Positions 26,863 to 39,205 are shown, numbered from the stretch's first letter. The stretch is 64,000 nucleotides of DNA from Halomonas sp. KG2 (GCA_030440445.1 CP098528.1:2542001-2606000); one strand, 5' to 3'. Made by a program: numbers and translations. Notes: generated by a model from the letters alone, not told the origin.

Positions 26863-26877
26863 TGACAATATTTATCA
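26863..26877 (-). promoter_or_regulatory. Fur box upstream of the DUF3450-ttpC-exbB-exbD-tonB-TPR operon
   Basis: Minus-strand TGATAAATATTGTCA differs from the 7-1-7 Fur consensus TGATAATnATTATCA at two positions. Its last six bases, TTGTCA, can serve as a -35, with TAGGCT 16 bases further as a weak -10, so bound Fur would block the promoter. Iron control fits TonB-dependent uptake. The rest of the gap 26744-27022 holds a terminator and a repeat. Confidence 0.75.
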
Positions 26878-26920
26878 TTAGCATTCAATAGTGTTTCGTT
26901 GCAGACCGTCACTCCACCAT

Positions 26921-26946
26921 AAAAAAGGGCGCCAAGTGGCGCCCTT
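26921..26946 (-). terminator. Rho-independent terminator after the Nudix gene
   Basis: AAGGGCGCC and GGCGCCCTT form a perfect 9-bp stem with a four-base loop (26925-26946), followed on the minus strand by further T residues (six A at 26921-26926 on the plus strand). Confidence 0.88.
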
Positions 26947-27012
26947 CAGTAAAGATATAGGTTCAGTAAAGATATAGGTTCAGCAAAAACACAGATTCAG
27001 TAAAAACACAGG
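26945..27012. repeat. Four 17-bp tandem repeats between the Nudix gene and its terminator
   Basis: Plus strand: TTCAGTAAAGATATAGG twice exactly (26945-26961, 26962-26978), then TTCAGCAAAAACACAGA and TTCAGTAAAAACACAGG (26979-26995, 26996-27012). It lies in the 3-prime untranslated part of the Nudix message, touching the terminator stem. Confidence 0.92.
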
Positions 27013-27022
27013 AAAAGCGTTT

Positions 27023-27433
27023 CTAAGCAGCAACCACAACATGCTGCTTGGTCAACGGCGCCAACGGCAGCTTTAATGCCTCTTCGCGGGTTACCCAAAT
27101 CGTTTCAGCAATCTCCGCCCCAGCATTGACAGGCTGATCAATCACCAGACTGAACAACTGCGCTTCAATCACGGTGTCTGGCTCATTGGCTGCTAAAGCA
27201 CGCTGCATGCCCAAAGGAAGTAGCTGATCACTTGCTATACGTAAGCCAACTTCTTCCTCCAACTCACGGCAGAGCGCCGCTATGGCCTCCTCTCCTGGCT
27301 CAATTTTACCGCCTGGCTGCATAAAAAAGCGCGTGCCCTGCTTGCGTACTAATAGCAAACGCCCCGAAGGGTCACTCACGACTGCCGCTGCTATTTTCAG
27401 CAGGTTCTGCGTCTTTTCGGTATTGCCCAGCAC
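27023..27433 (-). CDS. Nudix hydrolase
   Basis: 136 residues with a complete Nudix box: the G of GGKIEPGEE, then REL and EEEVGL in the Gx5Ex7REUxEExGU pattern. Such proteins hydrolyse nucleoside diphosphates linked to another group; the substrate cannot be read from sequence. GTG start with AAGGAGG seven bases upstream. Lies after nrdF, so it could share the operon or sanitise nucleotides, which is inference. Confidence 0.88.
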   Translation of the reverse strand: MLGNTEKTQNLLKIAAAVVSDPSGRLLLVRKQGTRFFMQPGGKIEPGEEAIAALCRELEEEVGLRIASDQLLPLGMQRALAANEPDTVIEAQLFSLVIDQPVNAGAEIAETIWVTREEALKLPLAPLTKQHVVVAA

Positions 27434-27491
27434 TGCCCCCTCCTTGCCTCATCAAACTATCAACAGCGTTGAAAAGCCGCCGACGATAAGC

Positions 27492-30720
<3,229 letters not shown>

Positions 30721-31145
30721 AACTCTTCTACTCCTTTGCGGACCTTGGCGACATCGTCGTCAGTGCCAAACAGTTCAAATCGATAAAGCAGCGGCACTTG
30801 GCACTTTTGAGCAATAATTCGCCCTGCCAATCCGTATGCCTCACCAAAATTCGTATTACCAGCGGCAATAACACCTCTTAGGAGGTGCCGATTGTGCTCA
30901 TCATTTAAAAACCGAATCACCTGCCCCGGCACTGCCCCTTCGGCATAGCCGCCACCATAGGTAGGCGTCACTAATATGTAGGGCTGCTCAACGCGTGGCG
31001 TTGGTTCTTCACGGTTTAGTGGCAGCCGCTGGGCGCTTAAGCCAAGCTTTTGTATAAAACGGTGGGTATTGCCTGACTTAGTGGAAAAATAAACTAATGA
31101 ACGATTGCGCCCAGCTTCCACACCAGCGTTTTGCATAGCGATGTT

Positions 31146-31367
31146 TTACGCTAGCGCTTGAATGCGGTCAGGACGAAAACCAGACCAATGATCCTCGCCT
31201 GCAACCACGACAGGTAACTGGCGATAACCCAGCGCTTCTACTTCCTCTTGGGCACCGCTTTCAGCAGTGATATCGATAACGGTATATTCTAGGCCCTGCT
31301 TATCCAGCGCACGGTAGGTAGCAGTGCATTGAACACAAGCAGGCTTGCTATAAATTTGGATATCCAT
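31146..31367 (-). CDS. nrdH: Glutaredoxin-like protein NrdH
   Basis: Electron donor for NrdE. 73 residues from the ATG at 31367; starts MDIQIYSKPACVQCTATYRAL with the CVQC active site and ends with WSGFRPDRIQAL, the NrdH signature. The frame is open further upstream, but this start matches family length and AAGGG lies before it. First gene of nrdHIEF. Confidence 0.95.
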   Translation of the reverse strand: MDIQIYSKPACVQCTATYRALDKQGLEYTVIDITAESGAQEEVEALGYRQLPVVVAGEDHWSGFRPDRIQALA

Positions 31368-31448
31368 GGCTATTTTTCCCTTTTCATAGCGGTGTTTTTC
31401 GGGTAGAGCACATCTTGTGCTCGCCCTCTCTGGAAGACACAACGCATA

Positions 31449-31489
31449 CTATATATAGACCATGAGAAAATCAACTCAAGCATATATGG
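31449..31489 (-). promoter_or_regulatory. Pair of NrdR-box-like sites at the nrdHIEF promoter
   Basis: CTATATATAG (31449-31458) is a full match to the NrdR core CWATATATWG. A second, weaker site, GCATATATGG (31480-31489), shares the ATATAT core; core to core is 31 bp, three helical turns, as tandem NrdR boxes usually are. A sigma-70-like TTGATT with TAGTAT 17 bases on overlaps both, so NrdR would repress when dATP is high. Confidence 0.75.
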
Positions 31490-31660
31490 TATTTTTCATC
31501 CACAGGTTATTGACAGCTCGTACCCAATATCATACCCAGCAGCCTCTCAATAGCCGCCTAAAACGCCTTTCCCCGAACCACCCCAGGAACGCTCTCCATA
31601 GCCCTCATTCGGGTCATCACAAGAGCTGTCTCAGAAACAGCTGAACCTTCTCCCAAAAAC

Positions 31661-31695
31661 AAAAAAAACCGCTTCCCAATGGAAGCGGTTTTTTT
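31661..31695 (-). terminator. Rho-independent terminator of sodA (bidirectional)
   Basis: CCGCTTCC (31669-31676) pairs with GGAAGCGG (31681-31688), flanked by A-runs and T-runs on both sides. Read from sodA the stem ends in a long run of T. It could also stop plus-strand transcription. Confidence 0.9.
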
Positions 31696-31697
31696 CC

Positions 31698-31722
31698 AAG
31701 GCGCCAACTAGCTTGGCGCCTT
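31698..31722. other. Second perfect hairpin after sodA
   Basis: AAGGCGCCAA pairs with TTGGCGCCTT around the five-base loop CTAGC. It sits between the sodA stop and the true terminator and may stabilise the sodA 3-prime end. Confidence 0.55.
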
Positions 31723-31739
31723 TCTCACAGCGCGTGAGT

Positions 31740-32351
31740 TTAGGCGATAGCCGCCTGATAACGACGCTCAACATCTTCCCAATTGACTACGTTAAAAAAG
31801 GCTTCTACGTAATCAGGGCGCTTGTTTTGGAACTTCAGGTAGTATGCGTGCTCCCAAACATCCAGAACCAATACCGGCGTGTTGCCATGCATTAGCGGGC
31901 TGTCTTGGTTCAGGGTATTTTCAACGACCAGCTTTTTCTCAGGTGTCACGGAGAGCCATGCCCAGCCACTACCAAAGCGACCCAGCGCAGCCTTCTTGAA
32001 CGCTTCCTTGAACGCATCAAGACCGCCTAGTTCGGCTTCAATCGCTTTTGCTACATCACCCTGGGGCTGGCCGCCGCCATTAGGTGACATCATTTGCCAG
32101 AACATAGAGTGGTTGGCATGGCCGCCGCCGTTATTAATAACGGCTTGACGCTTCTCTTCAGGTACACGATCAAGATTGGCAACCAGCTCTTCAACCGGCA
32201 CGTCTTCAAGGCCCGTGCCTTCAAGAGCTGCATTTAGATTAGTAACGTAAGTATTGTGGTGACGAGAGTGATGAATCTCCATCGTCATCGCATCGATATG
32301 CGGCTCAAGCGCGTCATAAGCGTACGGTAATTCTGGAAGTGTATGTGCCAT
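31740..32351 (-). CDS. sodA: Superoxide dismutase, manganese type
   Basis: Dismutates superoxide; cytoplasmic, no signal peptide. 203 residues. Metal ligands H27 (EIHHSRHH), H81 ([11 protein letters not shown]), D164 and H168 (DVWEHAYY). GGGHANHS and NQDSPLM are the motifs of Mn rather than Fe enzymes, so I call it SodA; cambialistic use cannot be excluded. Excellent ribosome site (TAAGGAG). Monocistronic with its own terminator. Confidence 0.95.
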   Translation of the reverse strand: MAHTLPELPYAYDALEPHIDAMTMEIHHSRHHNTYVTNLNAALEGTGLEDVPVEELVANLDRVPEEKRQAVINNGGGHANHSMFWQMMSPNGGGQPQGDVAKAIEAELGGLDAFKEAFKKAALGRFGSGWAWLSVTPEKKLVVENTLNQDSPLMHGNTPVLVLDVWEHAYYLKFQNKRPDYVEAFFNVVNWEDVERRYQAAIA

Positions 32352-32530
32352 GCTAACTTCTCCTTAAGTGGCTTTTGTTACGCTCACATAACTAAGTGTG
32401 GTCTTACCCCACCTTTTTCAACCATCACGGCTATAATTAATCACCGTGAGTAGCGATTATTGATAACCGATACATTTTATACCCCAGTACCATAGTCAAC
32501 TATTGGCAGTTTATCGAATTCATCGCCAAT

Positions 32531-32562
32531 AAAAAAGCCGACTTCTGGTGAAGTCGGCTTTT
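32531..32562 (-). terminator. Rho-independent terminator after etfA
   Basis: AAAAGCCGACTTC and GAAGTCGGCTTTT form a 13-bp stem with a four-base loop; on the minus strand further T follow. Also usable in the other direction. Confidence 0.9.
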
Positions 32563-32583
32563 AGCCAGTTTAGATTCAGTGGC

Positions 32584-33510
32584 TTATAGCTTGCTTTCAA
32601 GCTCCGGCAGAACCTCGAAGAGATCGCCCACCAAGCCGTAATCGGCGACTTGGAAGATTGGCGCTTCTTCGTCTTTGTTGATCGCAACAATGACTTTGGA
32701 GTCTTTCATGCCCGCCAAGTGCTGAATAGCACCAGAAATACCCACGGCAATATACAGCTCAGGGGCCACAATCTTACCGGTTTGGCCGACCTGCATATCA
32801 TTGGGCACAAACCCAGCATCTACGGCCGCTCGCGATGCACCAATGGCAGCACCCAGCTTGTCAGCGATGCCGTCAAGCAGCTTAAAGTTTTCGCCGTTGC
32901 CCATACCACGACCACCAGACACCACAACTTTAGCACCGCCAAGTTCTGGGCGGTCGGACTGCGCCAGCTCTTGCTTAACAAAGCTAGACTGACCATTTTC
33001 GACCACTACGTCTACCGCTTCTACAGAGGCGCTACCCGTGCTCTCGACCGCATCAAACGCAGTGGTACGCACGGTCATCACTTTCAGTGCGTCGTCGCTT
33101 TTTACTGTGGCGATGGCGTTGCCCGCATAAATTGGACGCAGGAAAGTATCAGCACTTTCAACGCCAATCACGTCAGACAGCTGGCTAACATCTTTTAAGG
33201 CAGCCAAGCGCGGCAGTACGTTTTTGCCAGTGGTAGAGGCGCTAGCCAACACGTGGGTATAGTCGCCAGCCAATTCAACCAATAGCGCACCCATTGGCTC
33301 GGCAAGCTGATGGGCGTAAACAGCGTTATCGGCAACGCGAACTTTATTGACGCCTTCAAGCTTTGCAGCAGCATCAGCCGCCGCTTGAACGCCTTCACCG
33401 GCCACCAGCACGTCAATGTCACCACCAATCGCCTTGGCAGCAGCAACTACGTGAGCGGTTGCGCCCGCTAACTGACCTTCATGAAGGTCGGCAAGTACCA
33501 GAATGCTCAT
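32584..33510 (-). CDS. etfA: Electron transfer flavoprotein, alpha subunit
   Basis: Binds FAD and carries electrons from acyl-CoA dehydrogenases to EtfQO. 308 residues. The C-terminal FAD domain is typical: [50 protein letters not shown] and [11 protein letters not shown]. Fourteen bases after etfB; AGGAG before the ATG. Confidence 0.97.
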   Translation of the reverse strand: MSILVLADLHEGQLAGATAHVVAAAKAIGGDIDVLVAGEGVQAAADAAAKLEGVNKVRVADNAVYAHQLAEPMGALLVELAGDYTHVLASASTTGKNVLPRLAALKDVSQLSDVIGVESADTFLRPIYAGNAIATVKSDDALKVMTVRTTAFDAVESTGSASVEAVDVVVENGQSSFVKQELAQSDRPELGGAKVVVSGGRGMGNGENFKLLDGIADKLGAAIGASRAAVDAGFVPNDMQVGQTGKIVAPELYIAVGISGAIQHLAGMKDSKVIVAINKDEEAPIFQVADYGLVGDLFEVLPELESKL

Positions 33511-33524
33511 GAGATCAGCTCCTA

Positions 33525-34274
33525 TTAAAGCACTTTGGCTTCGTTTTTCAGTTTGTCGATCAATTCATCTACCGAGGCGACTTTAACACCACCTTTGCGC
33601 TCTGCCGGGGACTCCACTTTGAGCAGGCTAACCTTGGAGGCCACTTCAACCCCGTAATCAGCGGGCGTTTTGGTATCCAGCGGCTTCTTCTTGGCCTTCA
33701 TGATGTCGGGCAGCTTCGCGTAACGCGGCTCGTTCAAACGCAAATCGGTGGTAACGATAGCGGGCAGAGAAAGCGCTACGGTTTGCAGACCACCATCGAT
33801 CTCGCGAGTAACATTCACCTTGTCACCGTCAACAGCAACCTCAGAGGCAAACGTACCTTGGGGTAGATTGGTCAACGCGGCCAGCATTTGCCCCGTTTGA
33901 TTGTTGTCGGTATCGATAGCCTGCTTACCAAGAATCACTAAGCCAGGTTGCTCTTCGTCAACAACCTTAGCTAGCAACTTAGCCACCGCAAGCGACTCAA
34001 CGCGCTCGTCGGTTTCAATATGAATAGCACGGTCCGCCCCAAGCGCTAGCGCGGTGCGCAACTGCTCTTGAGCCGCCTTGGGGCCAACGGTAACGGCCAC
34101 GACTTCTGTCGCAACACCTTTCTCTTTGAGGCGCACCGCTTCTTCTACGGCAATTTCGCAGAAGGGGTTCATCGCCATTTTGACGTTGGTAAGATCAACG
34201 TCAGAGTTGTCCGCTTTCACGCGGATTTTGACGTTATAGTCGATGACGCGTTTAACCGCGACGAGTACTTTCAT
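33525..34274 (-). CDS. etfB: Electron transfer flavoprotein, beta subunit
   Basis: AMP-binding partner of EtfA. 249 residues from the ATG at 34274 ([20 protein letters not shown]), which has GAGGAA six bases upstream; the frame is open 16 codons further but without family similarity. Signature [22 protein letters not shown] is intact over its length, and [16 protein letters not shown] is typical. Divergent from etfQO. Confidence 0.97.
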   Translation of the reverse strand: MKVLVAVKRVIDYNVKIRVKADNSDVDLTNVKMAMNPFCEIAVEEAVRLKEKGVATEVVAVTVGPKAAQEQLRTALALGADRAIHIETDERVESLAVAKLLAKVVDEEQPGLVILGKQAIDTDNNQTGQMLAALTNLPQGTFASEVAVDGDKVNVTREIDGGLQTVALSLPAIVTTDLRLNEPRYAKLPDIMKAKKKPLDTKTPADYGVEVASKVSLLKVESPAERKGGVKVASVDELIDKLKNEAKVL

Positions 34275-34396
34275 AGATTCCTCGCTTGGCTTGTGATGGA
34301 AGCCGTTAGCTTGTCTCAGCATCGTACCAACTGATGCTTCTAAAATAGGGGCGACGTGTATTTAAATACGCCACCTTAAAAAATTCATGCAAGCGT

Positions 34397-34428
34397 TTGA
34401 TAGGTCTGTAAATGAAAAACCCTATCAA
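34397..34428. promoter_or_regulatory. Inverted repeat in the etf intergenic region
   Basis: TTGATAGG (34397-34404) and CCTATCAA (34421-34428) are perfect 8-base arms 16 bases apart. Possible operator or leader hairpin for etfBA; no known regulator matches. Confidence 0.45.
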
Positions 34429-34577
34429 TTTGCCACAACCTAGTGACTAGCGACAACACTGATTAACTACGGCCTTGGTCGTAGCAGCGACGCAAACTCC
34501 ATGGATAAATGGTGCTTTTGCCATCGTAGGGGTGACCTTACAGGGGTATTATGCCTATCATGGAGCATAACCAGAAG

Positions 34578-34591
34578 CAAACGACCGTTTA
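34578..34591. promoter_or_regulatory. PsrA-like operator between etfB and etfQO
   Basis: CAAACGACCGTTTA fits the PsrA motif (C or G)AAAC, 2-4 bases, GTTT(G or C) except at the last base. In Pseudomonas PsrA, a fatty-acid-sensing TetR regulator, controls the etf genes, which lie in the same divergent arrangement. Confidence 0.5.
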
Positions 34592-34704
34592 AAATTAAGG
34601 CCATCTTTTTATAAGCTAGTTCTCATAACGCTCATTTGACGTTTGTACAGGCTAGTTTTTGTAAATAGTGGCACTTATGAGAATTGAGAATAAGGAGAAG
34701 CCGG

Positions 34705-36369
34705 GTGGAAAATGTTGAACGCGATGTCATGGACTTCGATGTAGTCATTGTCGGGGCTGGCCCCTCTGGTCTAGCTTCCGCTTGCCGTCTAATGCAACAG
34801 GCAAATCAAGCGGAACAAGAGTTGACGGTTTGTGTCGTCGAAAAAGGCTCCGAAGTCGGCGCCCATATCCTTTCTGGTGCTGTCTTTGAGCCCCGCGCAC
34901 TGGCAGAGCTATTTCCTGATTGGGAAGAGCGTGGCGCACCGCTTAACACACCTGCCGTTCGTGACGATGTTTATCTATTAAAAGATGCTCAAAAAGCGCA
35001 AAAAATCCCTAATGCGCTAGTGCCAAAAAGCATGCATAACACTGGCGGCGAGCTTAATCGCTATGTGATTAGCGCAGGCAACCTATGCCGCTGGCTGGCA
35101 GAGCAAGCCGAGTCTCTTGGGGTGGAAATATTCCCTGGTTTTGCTGCCCAGGACGTAATTATCGAAGATGATGCAGTACGCGGCATCCTCATTGGTGATA
35201 TGGGTGTTGGCGCAGATGGCACTCCCAAAGATGGCCATATGCCAGGCATGGAGCTGCGCGCGAAATACACACTATTTGCCGAAGGTGCCCGCGGCCACTT
35301 GGGTAAACGGTTAATCAAAGAGTTCTCACTAGATGCTGGCCGTGACCCACAGCACTACGGGATTGGCTTGAAAGAACTGTGGGATGTTCCCGCCGACAAA
35401 CATGAACCTGGGCTTGTGCTTCACGGCTCGGGCTGGCCGCTTGAAAAAGACACTCACGGTGGCTGGTTCCTTTACCACGCGGAAAATCAGCAGGTCGTCG
35501 TTGGCCTCATTATGGATCTTGGTTATAAGAACCCCTGGCTGTCACCTTTTGATGAATTCCAGCGTATGAAGCATCACCCGGTGCTTAGCCAATATTTAGA
35601 AGGCGGCAAACGGGTTGCCTATGGTGCGCGCGCCATTACCAAAGGCGGCTTTAACTGCCTACCGAAAATGACGTTCCCGGGTGGCCTGTTGATTGGCTGC
35701 GATGCGGGCACGCTGAACTTTGCCAAAATCAAAGGTCTACACACAGCGATGAAATCTGGCATGGTCGCTGCAGAAAGTGTCTTTGAAGCCATTAAGGGGG
35801 GTGATGAAGGTGCTCAGGAGCTGGCTAGCTTCACTGAGAAATGGCAAGCTAGCTGGGCCTATGAAGAGCTGAAAGAGAGCGCAAGCTTTGGCCCTGCTAT
35901 GCATAAATATGGCACGGTAGGCGGCGGTGCTTACAACTTCGTCAATCAACTGCTGGGCAATAAGCTACCCAATGTTCATGACACCACCACCGACCACGGC
36001 GTGCTGAAGCCTGCTGCTGAGTTCGAAAAAATCACTTATCCGAAGCCCGATGGCAAATTGTCGTTTGATAAATCGACTTCCGTCTTTTTGTCCAACACCA
36101 ACCACGAAGAAGACCAGCCCTGCCATCTGCGCCTAGCAGATCCAGAGCTGCCGATTCGCGACAACCTGCCAACCTATGCAGAACCGGCCCAACGCTACTG
36201 CCCTGCGGGGGTTTATGAAGTGGTGGAAGATGATCAAGGCAAGCCACGCTTCCAGATCAACTTCCAGAACTGCGTGCACTGCAAAACCTGCGATATTAAA
36301 GACCCTGCCCAAAATATTACCTGGGTAGCACCAGAAGGCGGCGGCGGGCCCAACTATCCCAATATGTAA
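34705..36369 (+). CDS. etfD: Electron transfer flavoprotein-ubiquinone oxidoreductase
   Basis: Membrane-associated FAD/4Fe-4S enzyme that passes electrons from EtfAB to the quinone pool. 554 residues. FAD-binding VVIVGAGPSGLASA at the N-terminus, GCDAGTLNFAKIKGLHTAMKSG in the middle, and a C-terminal 4Fe-4S domain with YCPAGVYEV and NCVHCKTCDIKDPAQNITW. I chose the GTG at 34705 because AAGGAG lies seven bases before it; a TTG at 34684 is upstream of that ribosome site. Convergent with the UvrD-like gene. Confidence 0.96.
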   Translation: MENVERDVMDFDVVIVGAGPSGLASACRLMQQANQAEQELTVCVVEKGSEVGAHILSGAVFEPRALAELFPDWEERGAPLNTPAVRDDVYLLKDAQKAQKIPNALVPKSMHNTGGELNRYVISAGNLCRWLAEQAESLGVEIFPGFAAQDVIIEDDAVRGILIGDMGVGADGTPKDGHMPGMELRAKYTLFAEGARGHLGKRLIKEFSLDAGRDPQHYGIGLKELWDVPADKHEPGLVLHGSGWPLEKDTHGGWFLYHAENQQVVVGLIMDLGYKNPWLSPFDEFQRMKHHPVLSQYLEGGKRVAYGARAITKGGFNCLPKMTFPGGLLIGCDAGTLNFAKIKGLHTAMKSGMVAAESVFEAIKGGDEGAQELASFTEKWQASWAYEELKESASFGPAMHKYGTVGGGAYNFVNQLLGNKLPNVHDTTTDHGVLKPAAEFEKITYPKPDGKLSFDKSTSVFLSNTNHEEDQPCHLRLADPELPIRDNLPTYAEPAQRYCPAGVYEVVEDDQGKPRFQINFQNCVHCKTCDIKDPAQNITWVAPEGGGGPNYPNM

Positions 36370-36416
36370 CCATCCGACTATGTAATTCGCACCACAGAGA
36401 CATTCGGCGCGGTCAG

Positions 36417-38642
36417 TTACGCTGGCTGCGCCGGTGGCTCTAGGCACTCAATCGGCGCGCGTCGAGCAATGAGACGGCGCCGACCAGCCTGTACAAAGCG
36501 CACATCGATGACAGGATCGGAGGGGTTACCTTCTACCGAGGCCACCTCACCTTCTCCAAACACGGCATGTATCAAGCGTTGTCCTGGGTAAAAGTGTGCA
36601 TCAGCCTGATAACTTGCCGCTGCCTCATTGATCTGCGGCGCTGCCAGCTCAATATCCGTTCGCCCTAAGCGCTCAAGATAGCGCTTCACCAAGCTCGGCG
36701 ATGTTACCTGCACAGCCGTGGCGGGTGTATCTTGGCGCGACAAACATGACGCTACCCGCAAACTATCCTGCCAGGCGCTTTCCGCAATAAAGCGACTAGG
36801 CCGATGAACACCCCCATCATGCAGCACCAGCAGTTGCTCTTGAGCCCGTGTAATCGCCACGTAAAACAGTCGTCGCTCTTCTTCTAACCTCTCATCATTG
36901 AGCGGATTGTCTCGACTGTAGTGCGGAAAGTCCTCTTCATTCACCCCGGCAACGGCGACCAACGGCCACTCCAGACCTTTCGCTCCGTGAACCGTGCTAA
37001 TCAGAACACCGCCAGCCTGGTTCTCCACTGGACGCTCGAGCAGTTCGATAAACGCATCTGGATCTTTCACGCTATCGGCCTGCTCGATAAGCACATCCAA
37101 TAGACGAACGTCCTCTTCGCCCTTATCGCGTCTTGCCGCTGCTCGCTTTAAGGTTTTTTCCGCTTCGATCGTTTCCACCACATGACTCAGCAGCTTTGCA
37201 GGCGGCCAACCACTTAATTTGGGCAGCTCACATAGCAGCGCCCAGCGTTTTTTAAGCGTGCGGCGCTGCAGCGGCTTTAGAGAGGTTAGTACCGGCTCGT
37301 GGCGTTCAGGCCAGCGCTGGGTGCCGGCCAGCTGATAGGCAAGCTGCTGAAGCCGCTCACGGGCAACAAAAGGCGTTGGCTGAGAGAGCAAAAGCAAGAG
37401 TTGCTCTGGATCGTGCAGCAGCTCTGGCTGGCGAGACAGTTTCAAATAGCCAGCCAATGCCTGCACGAGAGGGAGTCGGAAAACGAAACGATCTTCTCGT
37501 TGAAGACGAAATGGAATACCTGCCTGCAGTAACGCCAACTGAAATGGCACCGAAAGCGCCCAACTACGCACCAGCAGACTAACATCGCTCAACGCGCGCC
37601 CCTGCGCTTGCCAATCGACTAAGGCATCGAGCAGCAGTCGGCTGCCCTGGCCGACAGATATATGGGTCTCAGGATTATTAGCATCCGCCAAACAGAGCTG
37701 GTCTGGTCGGCGCTGATTAGCCATGATGGCATGGTTTGCGGTCAGCGCCAGCGCGTGGCCATGACGAAACGTGATAGAGAGCGGGTAGTTTGTGGCGCTG
37801 CCAAACGTGGCGGTAAAGTTTTCCAGCATGGTGTCAGGGCGTGCGCCCCGCCATTCGTAGATGCACTGATTCGCATCACCTACCGCCATCACATTGGCGC
37901 TGGAGCCCGCCAACACCGCCAGCAACCGCTGCTGGGCAGTATTAATATCCTGGTATTCATCAATGATCACATGATCAAGAAAACCTTCCACACGACTGCG
38001 CAAGGTCTGTTCGGCTTCTAACACTTGCAGGGGCCGATAGAGCAAGTCAGCGTAGGTCATGACGCCTTCAACGTGCAACAGCCGTTCAGCTTCATCAAAT
38101 GCGCTGGGAAAGTAGTCAGTATCCGGCTCGTAATTGAGACGCTTGTAAAGTACATCAGCCGATAGCATTTCCGCTTTTACCAGCCCACAGAAGTGAGCAA
38201 GCGCTTCTAATCGGTCGCCTTCGATAGCCGCATCGCGACGCTCAACGGCATCGCGACGCTCAACGGCATCGTGAAGCACATTCAAGCTCGCCTGACGTAA
38301 CAGGCGCTCTAGCTGCCAATCAGCAGACAGCAGGCGTCTCGGCGCAAGCGCCCCCCAGCGACACAGACTCTGCGTCAACCGATGACCAAGAGAGTGAAAG
38401 GTGCGCACATCTGGCAATGGCTGCCCTTGAGGCGCCATGCTGATCAGGCGGCGTTGAAAATCGTCTCGGGCTGAGCGGTTAAACATCAGCACCAGCATAC
38501 GCTTCGGCGATACACCAGACGCCAACAGGTGGAGCACCCTTGCCGCCATGGTGGTGGTCTTACCCGCCCCTGCAACAGCAGCTACGCGGGCATGCCCCTC
38601 GCGATGCTGGACAACGGCTTGCTGTTCAGCGGTTAACTTCAC
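36417..38642 (-). CDS. UvrD/Rep-family superfamily I DNA helicase
   Basis: 741 residues with all SF1A motifs: LTAEQQAVVQHREGHARVAAVAGAGKTT (Q motif and Walker A), RTFHSLGHR, IIDEYQDINTAQQ, VGDANQCIYEWRGA, ISTVHGAKGLEWPLV and YVAITRAQEQL, then a C-terminal UvrD-like tudor segment (YPGQRLIHAVFGEGEV). Shorter in homology to UvrD or Rep themselves; its pathway is unknown. GTG start overlapping the DUF1285 stop (GTGA). Near residue 125-140 the repeat DAVERRDAVERRDA comes from an 18-bp in-frame duplication. Confidence 0.9.
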   Translation of the reverse strand: MKLTAEQQAVVQHREGHARVAAVAGAGKTTTMAARVLHLLASGVSPKRMLVLMFNRSARDDFQRRLISMAPQGQPLPDVRTFHSLGHRLTQSLCRWGALAPRRLLSADWQLERLLRQASLNVLHDAVERRDAVERRDAAIEGDRLEALAHFCGLVKAEMLSADVLYKRLNYEPDTDYFPSAFDEAERLLHVEGVMTYADLLYRPLQVLEAEQTLRSRVEGFLDHVIIDEYQDINTAQQRLLAVLAGSSANVMAVGDANQCIYEWRGARPDTMLENFTATFGSATNYPLSITFRHGHALALTANHAIMANQRRPDQLCLADANNPETHISVGQGSRLLLDALVDWQAQGRALSDVSLLVRSWALSVPFQLALLQAGIPFRLQREDRFVFRLPLVQALAGYLKLSRQPELLHDPEQLLLLLSQPTPFVARERLQQLAYQLAGTQRWPERHEPVLTSLKPLQRRTLKKRWALLCELPKLSGWPPAKLLSHVVETIEAEKTLKRAAARRDKGEEDVRLLDVLIEQADSVKDPDAFIELLERPVENQAGGVLISTVHGAKGLEWPLVAVAGVNEEDFPHYSRDNPLNDERLEEERRLFYVAITRAQEQLLVLHDGGVHRPSRFIAESAWQDSLRVASCLSRQDTPATAVQVTSPSLVKRYLERLGRTDIELAAPQINEAAASYQADAHFYPGQRLIHAVFGEGEVASVEGNPSDPVIDVRFVQAGRRRLIARRAPIECLEPPAQPA
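38231..38271. repeat. 18-bp in-frame duplication in the UvrD-like helicase gene
   Basis: CATCGCGACGCTCAACGG occurs twice in tandem without mismatch (38231-38248, 38249-38266), followed by a partial third copy. It adds six residues (DAVERR) in a surface-type acidic-basic helix. Confidence 0.9.
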
Positions 38643-39205
38643 GTCACCTCGCCTGGCATCGCATCATTGGCATTAAACTGACCTAAGACATACCAAGATC
38701 CTGCGCTGTAGAGTCGGCATTGGCATTCGCCGTCGTCTGCCTCGCTCAGCGTGGCCTGCTCTACCAATCGATAATACACATTGCGATGCAAACGAGCCGC
38801 TAGCCCAAAGCGCACGGCACACTCAGGGGCAAGGACACCCTCAGGCGTTTTGGAGAGACTAAGCAGATGCTCTGCATCCACACGCACAACGTCATCGAAT
38901 TGGGTCGTCAGCCACCAGGCATCATCGTGAAAATCTGCTTCTACCGCCACGAACGGGCAGTCAACCACGGTGACACGCCAACGCTCAACAGGCGTTACCA
39001 GGCAATAGCCATCGGCATCGCGGCGTAATAGGCTCGCTAACAACCGTGGTATGGCAAGGCGCTCAAACGGCTTTCCTTCATGCAGCCACGTGCCATCAGC
39101 CTGAATAACGATATCAATATCGCCACTAAGTGCTGGCTGCCACTGATCAACGGGGGGAATCGTCGCCGAACCGTTAAATTGCTGCATAAGCCGATCAATA
39201 TTCAT
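38639..39205 (-). CDS. DUF1285 family protein
   Basis: 188 residues, no signal or membrane segment. DUF1285 features: DIDIVIQADGTWLHEGKPFERLAIPRLLASLLRRDADGYCLVTP in the N-terminal half and a C-terminal GLAARLHRNVYYRLVE. Function unknown; a DUF1285 gene also sits near tatD-pilZ-holB in Pseudomonas. GGGAGG precedes the ATG. Confidence 0.9.
   Translation of the reverse strand: MNIDRLMQQFNGSATIPPVDQWQPALSGDIDIVIQADGTWLHEGKPFERLAIPRLLASLLRRDADGYCLVTPVERWRVTVVDCPFVAVEADFHDDAWWLTTQFDDVVRVDAEHLLSLSKTPEGVLAPECAVRFGLAARLHRNVYYRLVEQATLSEADDGECQCRLYSAGSWYVLGQFNANDAMPGEVT

Larger units (their letters stand above)
31368..31739. other. nrdH/sodA intergenic region, 372 bp
   Basis: No gene visible. From the nrdH side: leader, two NrdR-like boxes over an AT-rich promoter (31449-31489), an unassigned stretch (about 31500-31650), then two hairpins at the end of sodA (31661-31722). 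Confidence 0.6.
34275..34704. other. Divergent etfBA/etfQO intergenic region, 430 bp
   Basis: No coding sequence visible. It holds an 8-bp inverted repeat (34397-34428), a PsrA-like operator (34578-34591) and, for etfQO, a weak sigma-70 candidate with TTGACG at 34636-34641 and TTGTAA 17 bases later. I see no terminator or RNA gene in it. Confidence 0.6.

Noticed and set aside
31140..31442. Longer NrdH starting about 25 codons upstream
   Set aside because: The extra residues do not match the family and the inner ATG gives the normal 73-residue protein.
32425..32449. TCACGG...CCGTGA dyad before sodA as a regulator site
   Set aside because: A real short inverted repeat, but it fits no Fur, MntR or SoxR site; reported only here.
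32450..32475. Fur box upstream of sodA
   Set aside because: The AT-rich stretch has only one half-site-like match (TTGATAAC).
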